Below are positions 1 through 6,976 of a stretch of 10,496 bases of DNA, in pieces; within the stretch, counting starts at the first letter, position 1, and each line of letters begins with the position of its first letter. This stretch comes from Lysobacteraceae bacterium (GTDB lineage: Bacteria; Pseudomonadota; Gammaproteobacteria; Xanthomonadales; Xanthomonadaceae). The notes below the pieces were generated by a model. That model had not been told where the DNA came from, made no database searches, and was given only the letters and a program-made list of their open reading frames with translations. A program made the position numbers and the translations under genes. The stretch is from NCBI GenBank assembly GCA_003449515.1, contig DMHI01000099.1:1-10496 (forward strand), written 5' to 3'.

Positions 1-234
1 CCCGCCGAGCCGCTGCACCTCGACGATGGCACGCCGGTGGATTGGGCGCTGTTCGAGCGCGCGCTGATCAACCTGCCCTCGGTCATCGGCGACCGCCGAG
101 CGATCACCGGCGGTGAGCGCCTCGATGCCGCCATCGCCCTGCTCGACCGCCTCACCCACGCCGACACGCTGGAAGCCTTCCTTACCAGCGCCGCGTATCC
201 CGCGTTGGTCGAGAACGACCTTCGCGCCGCCTGA
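1..234 (+). CDS. aceB: Malate synthase A, C-terminal fragment (5' end outside window)
   Basis: This is the last 77 codons of a gene that begins before the window and ends in TGA at 232-234. Malate synthase condenses glyoxylate with acetyl-CoA to give malate, the second step of the glyoxylate shunt in the cytoplasm. The visible part resembles the C-terminus of the AceB (malate synthase A) type: a helical stretch with the pattern RLDAAIALLDRLT, then a segment resembling the E. coli ending DELIDFLTLPGYRLL (here DTLEAFLTSAAYPAL). The catalytic core is not in the window, so activity cannot be judged. The position directly before isocitrate lyase strongly supports the call. The tail is about seven residues longer than in E. 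coli. The GTG at 37 is an internal codon, not a start, since the similarity continues upstream of it. Confidence 0.85.
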   Translation, partial: PAEPLHLDDGTPVDWALFERALINLPSVIGDRRAITGGERLDAAIALLDRLTHADTLEAFLTSAAYPALVENDLRAA

Positions 235-276
235 TCTCTCCCCACGTCACCACTCGTTACCCGCAAGGACACCGCC

Positions 277-1590
277 ATGAGCACGCTGCCGACCGCCGAC
301 CAACTGAGGCACGACTGGGCCACCAACCCCCGCTGGAAGGGCGTGACCCGCAACTACACCGCCCACGACGTCGTCCGCCTCCGCGGCACCGTCCCGGTCG
401 AGCACAGCATCGCCAAGCTCGGCGCGCAGAAGCTCTGGCGCTACCTGCAGACGGAAGACTTCATCAACGCGCTGGGCGCGCTGACCGGCAACCAGGCCAT
501 GCAGCAGGTCAAGGCCGGCCTGAAGGCCATCTATCTCTCGGGCTGGCAGGTCGCGGCGGATGCCAACCTGGCCGGCGAGATGTACCCCGACCAGTCGTTG
601 TACCCGGTCAACTCGGTGCCGCAGGTGGTCAAGCGCATCAACAACACCCTGCTGCGCGCCGACCAGATCCAGTGCGCGGAAGGCCTCGGCGACACCGACT
701 TCATGCAGCCGATCGTGGCCGATGCCGAAGCCGGCTTCGGCGGCGTGCTGAACGCCTTCGAGCTGATGAAGGCGATGATCGAAGCGGGTGCCTCGGGCGT
801 GCACTTCGAAGACCAGCTGGCCTCGGTGAAGAAGTGCGGCCACATGGGCGGCAAGGTGCTGGTGCCGACGCGTGAGGCGATCGAGAAGCTCAACGCCGCG
901 CGCCTCGCTGCCGACGTGATGGGCGTGCCCACACTCATCGTCGCCCGCACCGACGCCGAAGCCGCCGACCTGCTCACCTCCGACGTCGATGCCAACGACC
1001 GCCCGTTCTGTACCGGCGAGCGCACCGTCGAGGGCTTCTACAAGACGCGTCCGGGTGCGGAGCAGGCGATCAGCCGCGGCCTCGCCTACGCGCCGTACGC
1101 CGACCTGGTGTGGTGCGAGACCGGCAAGCCCGACCTCGCCTTCGCCAAGCGCTTCGCCGAAGCCATCCACGCCAAATACCCGGGCAAGCTGCTGGCCTAC
1201 AACTGCTCGCCGTCCTTCAACTGGAAGAAGAACCTCGACGACGCGACCATCGCGCGCTTCCAGAAGGAGCTTGCGGCCATGGGCTACAAGTTCCAGTTCA
1301 TCACGCTCGCCGGCTTCCACTCGCTCAACTACGGCATGTTCGATCTCGCCCACGGCTACGCCCGCCGCCAGATGAGCGCCTTCGTCGAGCTGCAGGAGCG
1401 CGAGTTCGCCGCCGCCGACCGCGGTTTCACCGCGGTGAAGCACCAGCGCGAAGTCGGTACCGGCTACTTCGATGCCGTCACCCAGACGATCCAGTCAGGC
1501 CAGAGCTCGACCACGGCGATGAAGGGCAGCACCGAGGAAGAGCAGTTCCATCACGGCGACGCCAAGGCCAAGGAAACCGCCGCCGCGTGA
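277..1590 (+). CDS. aceA: Isocitrate lyase, class I (437 aa)
   Basis: Isocitrate lyase cleaves isocitrate into glyoxylate and succinate, the first committed step of the glyoxylate shunt; it acts in the cytoplasm, usually as a tetramer. The family signature KKCGH is at residues 185-189, with Cys187 as the catalytic cysteine. Other hallmarks are SGWQVAAD from Ser88, the DAEAGFGG active-site loop from Asp149 and NCSPSFNW from Asn309. The length is close to that of the E. coli enzyme (434 aa), so this is the short class I form without the extra domain of eukaryotic or long bacterial versions. The ATG at 277 has a good ribosome site, AAGGA at 265-269, seven bases upstream. It lies 42 bases after the malate synthase stop with no hairpin between, consistent with an aceB-aceA operon. 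No aceK follows; the next gene is convergent. Confidence 0.97.
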   Translation: MSTLPTADQLRHDWATNPRWKGVTRNYTAHDVVRLRGTVPVEHSIAKLGAQKLWRYLQTEDFINALGALTGNQAMQQVKAGLKAIYLSGWQVAADANLAGEMYPDQSLYPVNSVPQVVKRINNTLLRADQIQCAEGLGDTDFMQPIVADAEAGFGGVLNAFELMKAMIEAGASGVHFEDQLASVKKCGHMGGKVLVPTREAIEKLNAARLAADVMGVPTLIVARTDAEAADLLTSDVDANDRPFCTGERTVEGFYKTRPGAEQAISRGLAYAPYADLVWCETGKPDLAFAKRFAEAIHAKYPGKLLAYNCSPSFNWKKNLDDATIARFQKELAAMGYKFQFITLAGFHSLNYGMFDLAHGYARRQMSAFVELQEREFAAADRGFTAVKHQREVGTGYFDAVTQTIQSGQSSTTAMKGSTEEEQFHHGDAKAKETAAA

Positions 1591-1641
1591 GGGTGCGGCT
1601 TGGCGCGCGGCCGGTCCGGAAACCGGGGCCTGCCGAACGCC

Positions 1642-1683
1642 CGCAACGAAAAACGGGCCCCGAGGGGCCCGTTACTCGTTGCG
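1642..1683 (-). terminator. Long symmetrical hairpin at the convergent junction, probable intrinsic terminator
   Basis: The arms AACGGGCCCC (1652-1661) and GGGGCCCGTT (1664-1673) are perfect inverted copies; in practice this gives a 9-bp stem with a CGAG loop. A second pair of perfect arms, CGCAACGA (1642-1649) and TCGTTGCG (1676-1683), continues the stem after a 2x2 internal mismatch. Read on the minus strand, the inner stem runs into GTTTTTCGTT, a U-rich exit, and the hairpin lies 14 nt past the peptidase stop codon (TAA at 1697-1699), so it is best read as that gene's terminator. On the plus strand it lies about 50 nt past the aceA stop but lacks a clear T-run, so it may only partly stop aceA transcripts. 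It could also be one copy of a dispersed intergenic repeat. Confidence 0.8.
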
Positions 1684-1696
1684 CAATCCGGGAACC

Positions 1697-4600
1697 TTAT
1701 GGCGTCACCGTCAGATTCACCCGCACGGTGGCCGTGGCGCGCGCCGGGTCGTTGCTGCCGAGGCAGACGAACCCGGTGTAGTTGCCCGGCGCGAGGCCTG
1801 CGGTATTCACCGTCACCGTCACCGGCGCGGGTGCGCCGGCCACCGCGCGGCCCGAGGCCGGCGCGACCGAGGCGATCCACGGCGCGTTGCAGGTGAGGAT
1901 GCCGCTGACGGCGAAGGCGAGGCCAGCGGGTGCGCCGCTGGGCGTGGCCCACACGTTCGCCGGTGCGGCGGCGGTGGGCTGGATCGTCCGCACCGGGCCT
2001 CCCTCGCCTTGCAGCGAATTCAGCCACGCCCAGCGTTGAGCGAACGGCACATTCACCTGCGGCACCAGCCAGTAGCGGCCCGGCTGCAGGGTCAGCGTCT
2101 GGCCTGCGGCGGCGAGGTTGAGGCGCAGCACGCCGCCCGCCACCGACATGCCCGGCGAATTCGCCGCCGCCGTGTGCCGCCACACCGCCGCGTTCGGTGA
2201 GCTGTGCGGGTTGCCGGCGGGGACGCCACCGGCATCCGCGAAGATCGACCAGCCGATCTGCGCCGTGGCCGCGATGGCGCCGCCCTGGGCGAAGCCCTCC
2301 GCCACCAGCGCGCTGATCGGGGTCGGCGCACTCACCACGAAGTCATCCGCGGCGAATAGCGCGGCCCCGGTGTCGGTGAAGCGACCGGCGAAGTAGCCGA
2401 AGGTGGCACCCGCGCTGCTTTGCGCCACCAGCGCGCCAGGGCCAGTGCCGGTGCGGCTGGTGGTGAAGTCGACCGGATTGCTGTTGCTCCAGACGTTGAA
2501 GCTCGCGGTGCGGGTGCTGTTCGCCGGCGCGCTGATGGCGAGGGCATCGGTACCGAGCGTCAGCTCGGGCGCGCGCACCGCCACCGCGATCGGCAGGCGC
2601 AGGGTGGGCGAGCGGCTGGCGCTGTCGTTGCCGGTCGAGGTGAGGGTGAGCGTGCCGAATTGGAAGCTGCCGTCGGCCGGCTGGCCGGCAGTGTTGACCG
2701 TCACCGTCAGCGTCACCGTCGCGAACGGCGCCACCGTGAACACCGGGCTGTTGAGCGTGCCGGTCACGCCCGACAGCGCGGCGCTGAAGGTCTGCATCGT
2801 CGCCCGCGTGCTGCGGAAGGTGCGGGTGAAGGTGCAGGTGCTCGGGCCGCAGCCGCGGTTGGCCATACTGGCGAGGTTGAGTCCGGCGACATCGCCGCCC
2901 AGCGCCGGATTGGCGGCGAGGTAGTCGACGCGCTGCTCGTCCATCACGAGGCCCGCGCGGGCGGCCAGATCGACCTGCACGCGACCGGCACCGGCCTGGA
3001 AGGGCGTGGCCGCCGCGCCGGTCTCGTTGCGCACGTTGGTGTTGGCGGTGAGCATCAGCGCCGACTTGATCTCGGCTGGCGTCCAGAGCGGGAAGATCTG
3101 CCGCAACAGTGCGCCCGCGCCGGCCACCTGCGGTGCCGACATCGACGTGCCGCTGAGGAAGCCGACCGCCTCGGCGCAGGCGGCGGTGGTCCACAGTGCC
3201 GGGTTGGCGCAGGCCACCGGGTCGAGGATGTTGACGCCGTGGCCGGTGATATCGGGCTTGAGCACCGAGAACGGGGCCGGCCCGCGCGAGCTGAATGCGG
3301 CGAGCTGATCCTGCGCGTTGTCGATGCGGGTCGCCGGGAACGGAATCAGCGCCGACAGCGACGGCGTGCTGACGGTGAGCGCCTGCAGGGCGACACCTTC
3401 GGTCTGCGCCATGCCGAACACCGGCACGGTGGCACCCGGCACCGACGGCGCGATGGCGCCGGTGGTGTTGTTGACGATGATCACCGCGCGCGCGCCCGCT
3501 GCCGCCGCATTCGCGGCCTTCTCGGTGAAGGTGCAGCCGCCACGTCGCACCAGCGCGATGCGGTTGGCGAAGAAGCCCGCGGCGAAGCCGCCAGTCGCGG
3601 TGCAGCCATCGGTCGTCCCGGTGAAGCCGGGGCCGGCACGCAGCACGGTATTGGGAATCGAGCCCGTCAGCTCGACGCCGCCCGAGCCCGCGTTCAGCAG
3701 GATGGTCGACAGGTTCGGCGGCACGCCAGCACCGGTGACATGGAGTGCGAACTCGTAACCCGCCCGGCCCGACTGCGCTGCGGCAACGGTCATCACCCAG
3801 GGCTGGTTGTGGCCATTGGTCGACGGGCCGGGGCCGCTGTTGCCGGCCGAGGCCGCGACGAAGATGCCGGCGTCGGTCGCCGCCAGGAAGGCCTGCGAGA
3901 TCGCCTCCGACCAGGGCTGCGCGCCGCCGCCGATCGAGTAGTTGATGACATCCACACCGTCGGCGATCGCCTGGTTGATCGAGGCCAGCGTCGAGACGTT
4001 CGGGCACAGGCCCTGGCCGGTGGTGGTGAGGGTGTAGCAGGCGTCGTAGGCGATCACGTTGGCGCGGGGTGCGATGCCCGAGATCGTCACCGTGTTGCCG
4101 CGGAAGCTGACCGGGCGGGCGTTGCCGGCGGCGGTACCGGCGGTGTGCGAGCCGTGGCTGTTGCTGTCGCCGAAGCCCGGTTCCTCACCGATGTTCGCCG
4201 CGCCGCAGAGGTTGGCCGGCGCGCCGCAGACGAAGTCCCAGCCGCCGATCAGCTTGTCATTGCAACGGCCGGCGTCGGGGCCACCGCTGGCGCAGCTGCC
4301 GAGGTAGTTGCCGTCGCCGAGCGGATTGACGATGTCCACGCCACTCCCGGGCTCGGTGCCCGCGAACGACGGGCTGGCGAAGTTGATGCCGGAGTCGATG
4401 ATGCCAACCACCACCCCCTCGCCGCGGGCACGGCGGTTGAAGATCGACACCTCGCTGCGCTGGCGGTTGATGAAGGCGGCACGGTGGATACCGGTGCCGC
4501 TCTCCCAGACGCGGTCGGCACCGATGACGGCGGGCGCCACTTCATCGTCGAGCGCGTACTCGCGGTAGGGCTCGACCAGGGTCACGGCGGAGTCGGCGGC

Positions 4601-5029
4601 CAGCACAGCGGCTTCGCCCGGCGAGAGCTCGGCAACGATGCCGTTGAACACGTGCTGCATCCGGTGCTGCACCGTGAAGGCGCGGCCCACCTCGGCTTTC
4701 AGCCGCGCTTCGTGGCCGCGCTGGCGACGTTCGAGCGTCTTGGCATAGGCCTCGATGCTCGCTGCCACGTCGACGCCGACTTTGCCGCCGCGCACCGGTG
4801 GCTCGGCGGCTTCGAGCCGGGCACCGAAGGTCACGGCGGGCACATCGGCGAAGCCGATGATGTAGGGCATCCGGCCCACGGCAGCGAAGTGCGCCATCGC
4901 CGGCGACTCCTTGCCAACCAGCAACGTCTTGGCCGGCGTGGCCGCCTCTGCCGCTTGCGCGGCCCCGACCATCACCACCAGGGCCGCGGATATCGCGACC
5001 GTGAATCCGCTCAGCTCAAGACGCCGCAT
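1697..5029 (-). CDS. Secreted S8 family (subtilisin-like) serine peptidase with PA domain and C-terminal beta modules (1110 aa)
   Basis: Predicted exported endopeptidase. Residues 1-26 form a Sec-type signal peptide (MRRLELSG, hydrophobic core, AQA). Residues about 50-160 resemble an I9 inhibitor propeptide (YIIGF near 56, FNGIVAELSPGEAAVL near 128-143). The catalytic domain has Asp212 in IDSG, His292 in SHGSHTAG, the oxyanion Asn397 in SAGNSGPG and Ser629 in SGTSMSAP, so the catalytic set is intact. A PA (protease-associated) insertion spans roughly 450-560, as in plant-type and lactocepin-like subtilases. After about residue 700 come two related beta-sandwich-like modules (about 740-818 and 1034-1110) around a separate domain (about 870-1020). 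Fourteen cysteines fall in close sequential pairs. I see no LPxTG, PEP-CTERM or GlyGly-CTERM sorting tail, so it is probably released into the medium. The ATG at 5029 has GAGGGAG (5037-5043) seven bases upstream. The gene seems monocistronic; its substrate is unknown. Confidence 0.93.
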   Translation of the reverse strand: MRRLELSGFTVAISAALVVMVGAAQAAEAATPAKTLLVGKESPAMAHFAAVGRMPYIIGFADVPAVTFGARLEAAEPPVRGGKVGVDVAASIEAYAKTLERRQRGHEARLKAEVGRAFTVQHRMQHVFNGIVAELSPGEAAVLAADSAVTLVEPYREYALDDEVAPAVIGADRVWESGTGIHRAAFINRQRSEVSIFNRRARGEGVVVGIIDSGINFASPSFAGTEPGSGVDIVNPLGDGNYLGSCASGGPDAGRCNDKLIGGWDFVCGAPANLCGAANIGEEPGFGDSNSHGSHTAGTAAGNARPVSFRGNTVTISGIAPRANVIAYDACYTLTTTGQGLCPNVSTLASINQAIADGVDVINYSIGGGAQPWSEAISQAFLAATDAGIFVAASAGNSGPGPSTNGHNQPWVMTVAAAQSGRAGYEFALHVTGAGVPPNLSTILLNAGSGGVELTGSIPNTVLRAGPGFTGTTDGCTATGGFAAGFFANRIALVRRGGCTFTEKAANAAAAGARAVIIVNNTTGAIAPSVPGATVPVFGMAQTEGVALQALTVSTPSLSALIPFPATRIDNAQDQLAAFSSRGPAPFSVLKPDITGHGVNILDPVACANPALWTTAACAEAVGFLSGTSMSAPQVAGAGALLRQIFPLWTPAEIKSALMLTANTNVRNETGAAATPFQAGAGRVQVDLAARAGLVMDEQRVDYLAANPALGGDVAGLNLASMANRGCGPSTCTFTRTFRSTRATMQTFSAALSGVTGTLNSPVFTVAPFATVTLTVTVNTAGQPADGSFQFGTLTLTSTGNDSASRSPTLRLPIAVAVRAPELTLGTDALAISAPANSTRTASFNVWSNSNPVDFTTSRTGTGPGALVAQSSAGATFGYFAGRFTDTGAALFAADDFVVSAPTPISALVAEGFAQGGAIAATAQIGWSIFADAGGVPAGNPHSSPNAAVWRHTAAANSPGMSVAGGVLRLNLAAAGQTLTLQPGRYWLVPQVNVPFAQRWAWLNSLQGEGGPVRTIQPTAAAPANVWATPSGAPAGLAFAVSGILTCNAPWIASVAPASGRAVAGAPAPVTVTVNTAGLAPGNYTGFVCLGSNDPARATATVRVNLTVTP

Positions 5030-5158
5030 CTCGACACTCCCTCACATGCTCTTGGATGGTTGTGACCCCGGGGGGCGCGCCGCAGGGCGCGCGCTGGCCG
5101 GTGATCGGTGGTTGTTGCGCCGCCGCATCGACGCCCTCGGGATGCGGACTGTTACTGT
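5030..5158 (-). promoter_or_regulatory. Intergenic region between antiporter stop and peptidase start, with two small hairpins
   Basis: This 129-nt gap must hold the 3' end of the antiporter transcript and probably the peptidase promoter. Two inverted repeats are visible: CCGCATC (5123-5129) with GATGCGG (5141-5147), loop of 11, starting 11 nt past the antiporter stop; and GCGCGCC (5075-5081) with GGCGCGC (5086-5092), loop GCAG. Neither is followed by a T-run on the minus strand, so they are weak terminator candidates. I could not pick out a convincing -35/-10 pair for the peptidase gene. Confidence 0.35.
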
Positions 5159-6976
5159 CTAACGTGAACGGCGGAAACCTGCAAGAGGGTCGCGCAGCCG
5201 TTCGCGCAGGTGCAGCGCCCCGCGTTGCAACCGCCCCAGCGAGTCGGTGTGGAAGACCATGCCGATCTCGTTGGCGCGGCCGTGGCGCACCCGGCGCACC
5301 ACGAGGGTTGCGCCGCCCAGGCCGATCCGGTCGCCGATCTGCACCTCGCCCTCGAAGCGCGCGGCGAACATGTCCGCAGCGGTGTGCGCGGCGTAGCGCG
5401 GCGGGATCGGCAGTCCGTAGAAGCCAGCGAGCTCGCCGAGCGGCACGTCGCCCGGCAGGCTGAAGGCGCCGAAAGCCTCCAGCTCGGCCTCGCGCGCCTC
5501 CTGACCTTCGGCGAACAGCCAATCGAGCCGGTAGACCTCGCCCGGTGGGGCGAGGAAGTAGGCGGTGTCGCCGGCGCGCGGCGGGCCGGCTTCGTTCGGC
5601 AGCAGGATCGTCTCGTCGCGCACCACCATGGCCGCGCGCGCCCAGCCGGGCAGTTCGGCGTTCTTCGACAGCACCGCGCTGGTCGGGCCGACGCGATAGC
5701 CCACGATCTCGTAGTCGAGCTGGCCGGGCAGGTCGAGCTCGATGCGCCGCGTCGCGGTCTCACGTCGGGGCAGTGCCACGCGGAACAGACGCGCGGCGGG
5801 CTTCAGCGTCCAGCCCTGCACCAGCAGCGACACCACCACGACCACGAAGGCGACGTTGAAGTACACCTCGGCATTGGGCAGGCCCATGAGCATGGGCAGG
5901 GTGGCGAGGAAGATGCCCACCGCGCCGCGCAGGCCCACCCAGCCGATGAAGCCGATCTCGCGCTTGGCGAATCCGAACGGTGCGAGGCAGGCGGCCACCA
6001 CCAGTGGCCGCGCCAGCAGCATCAGCACCGCCGCCAACGCGAGCGCCGGTCCAAGCACGTCGAGCAGGCGCGAGGGCACCACCAGCAGGCCGAGCAGCAG
6101 GAACATGCCGCCCTGGGCCAGCCAGGTGGCCGCGATCATCACCGTGGTGACATTGGCGATGGCCCTGACCTTGCCCTGGCCGAGCATGAGGCCGGCCACG
6201 TACACCGCGAGGAAGCCGCTGCCGCCGAGCTGGTTGGTGGCGGCGAAAACCGCCACCGCGCCGGCCAGCGCGAACAGCGGATGCAGCCCCTCCGGCAGGG
6301 CGAGGCGGTTGAGCCCCAGCGCGATCAGCCGCCCGCCGAGCACGCCGAAGCCGAGCCCGAGGCCCAGCGCCAGCGCGAGCCGGAGAACCAGCGCCCCGCT
6401 TCCGCCCTCAGCGTCGACGCTTTCGCCGCCCAGCCCGCCCAGCGCCAGCCAGGTGCAGAGCGTGAGGGTGAGGAACACCGCCGCCGGATCGTTGCTGCCG
6501 GACTCGATCTCGAGCACGCCGTTGACCCGCTTGGGCAGGGCGATGCCGGCGCTGCGCAGCAAGAAGAACACCGCCGCGGCATCGGTCGAGGCCAGCACCG
6601 CGCCCAGCAGCAGCCCTTCGGCGAAGCTGAGGTCGAGCAGCCACATCGCGGCGAAGGCGGTGAGCAGGGCGGTGCCGGCCACGCCGGCGGTGGCCAGCCA
6701 CAGGGCCGGCGCGATCGCCGCGCGCAGGGGCGCCAGCCGCGTCTGCAGGCCGCCGTCGAACAGGATGATCGCCAGCGCCAGCGCGCCGATCGCGTAGACC
6801 ACGCCCGGGGCGATGGCGAAGCCGAGGCCCTCCGGTCCGAGCGCGACACCCAAGCCGAGGAAGACCAGCAGCAGCGGCGCGCCGAAGCGTCGCGCCAGAA
6901 GGCTCGAGCCGATGCCGAGCAGGGCCACCAGGGCGCCGCTCAGCAGCCAGGTGTCAGTGCGTTCCAGCCACTCCAT
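5159..6976 (-). CDS. cvrA: Potassium/proton antiporter of the CvrA/NhaP2 type (CPA1 family, 605 aa)
   Basis: Inner-membrane cation:proton antiporter, predicted to exchange K+ (or Na+) for H+. Residues 10-395 are a run of about twelve hydrophobic helices typical of the Na+/H+ exchanger domain, with ILFDGGLQTR (71-80), STDAAAVF (130-137), the core motif ESGSNDP (158-164; Asn162-Asp163) and WVGLRGAVG (346-354). These align closely with E. coli NhaP2/CvrA (578 aa). Residues about 405-490 look like a TrkA-C (RCK_C) regulatory domain and 500-595 like a CorC/HlyC-type domain, matching the NhaP2 layout. The chosen ATG at 6976 begins MEWLERTDTW just before the first helix; longer upstream readings in this frame only run through comM in another frame. 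The gene overlaps the comM stop by 23 nt, and a loose GGGAG lies about 12 nt upstream, so translation is probably coupled to comM. K+ specificity is inferred from the family. Confidence 0.9.
   Translation of the reverse strand: MEWLERTDTWLLSGALVALLGIGSSLLARRFGAPLLLVFLGLGVALGPEGLGFAIAPGVVYAIGALALAIILFDGGLQTRLAPLRAAIAPALWLATAGVAGTALLTAFAAMWLLDLSFAEGLLLGAVLASTDAAAVFFLLRSAGIALPKRVNGVLEIESGSNDPAAVFLTLTLCTWLALGGLGGESVDAEGGSGALVLRLALALGLGLGFGVLGGRLIALGLNRLALPEGLHPLFALAGAVAVFAATNQLGGSGFLAVYVAGLMLGQGKVRAIANVTTVMIAATWLAQGGMFLLLGLLVVPSRLLDVLGPALALAAVLMLLARPLVVAACLAPFGFAKREIGFIGWVGLRGAVGIFLATLPMLMGLPNAEVYFNVAFVVVVVSLLVQGWTLKPAARLFRVALPRRETATRRIELDLPGQLDYEIVGYRVGPTSAVLSKNAELPGWARAAMVVRDETILLPNEAGPPRAGDTAYFLAPPGEVYRLDWLFAEGQEAREAELEAFGAFSLPGDVPLGELAGFYGLPIPPRYAAHTAADMFAARFEGEVQIGDRIGLGGATLVVRRVRHGRANEIGMVFHTDSLGRLQRGALHLRERLRDPLAGFRRSR

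Noticed and set aside
247..1443. 398-codon open frame on the minus strand opposite aceA
   Set aside because: Low-complexity antisense of isocitrate lyase, rich in Val, Gly, Arg and His; no recognisable domain, and aceA itself is unambiguous.
1611..1626. Terminator just after aceA (CCGGT/ACCGG hairpin)
   Set aside because: The stem is only 5 bp with no T-run; the larger palindrome at 1642-1683 is the better candidate.
2420..5065. 881-codon open frame on the plus strand opposite the peptidase gene
   Set aside because: Its product is a monotonous mix of Arg, Ala, Gly, His, Glu and Asp with no hydrophobic core pattern or motif, as expected for the antisense of a high-GC gene with biased third codon positions. 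The opposite frame encodes a full catalytic peptidase.
5042..5065. Second TCACA...TGTGA pair upstream of the peptidase, possibly a shared operator with the amtB site
   Set aside because: The spacer is 14 nt, against 5 nt near amtB, and the arms are only five bases, so it is most likely coincidence.
5075..5092. Intrinsic terminator for the antiporter transcript
   Set aside because: A 7-bp GC stem exists, but no T-run follows on the minus strand; kept only as a note in the intergenic entry.
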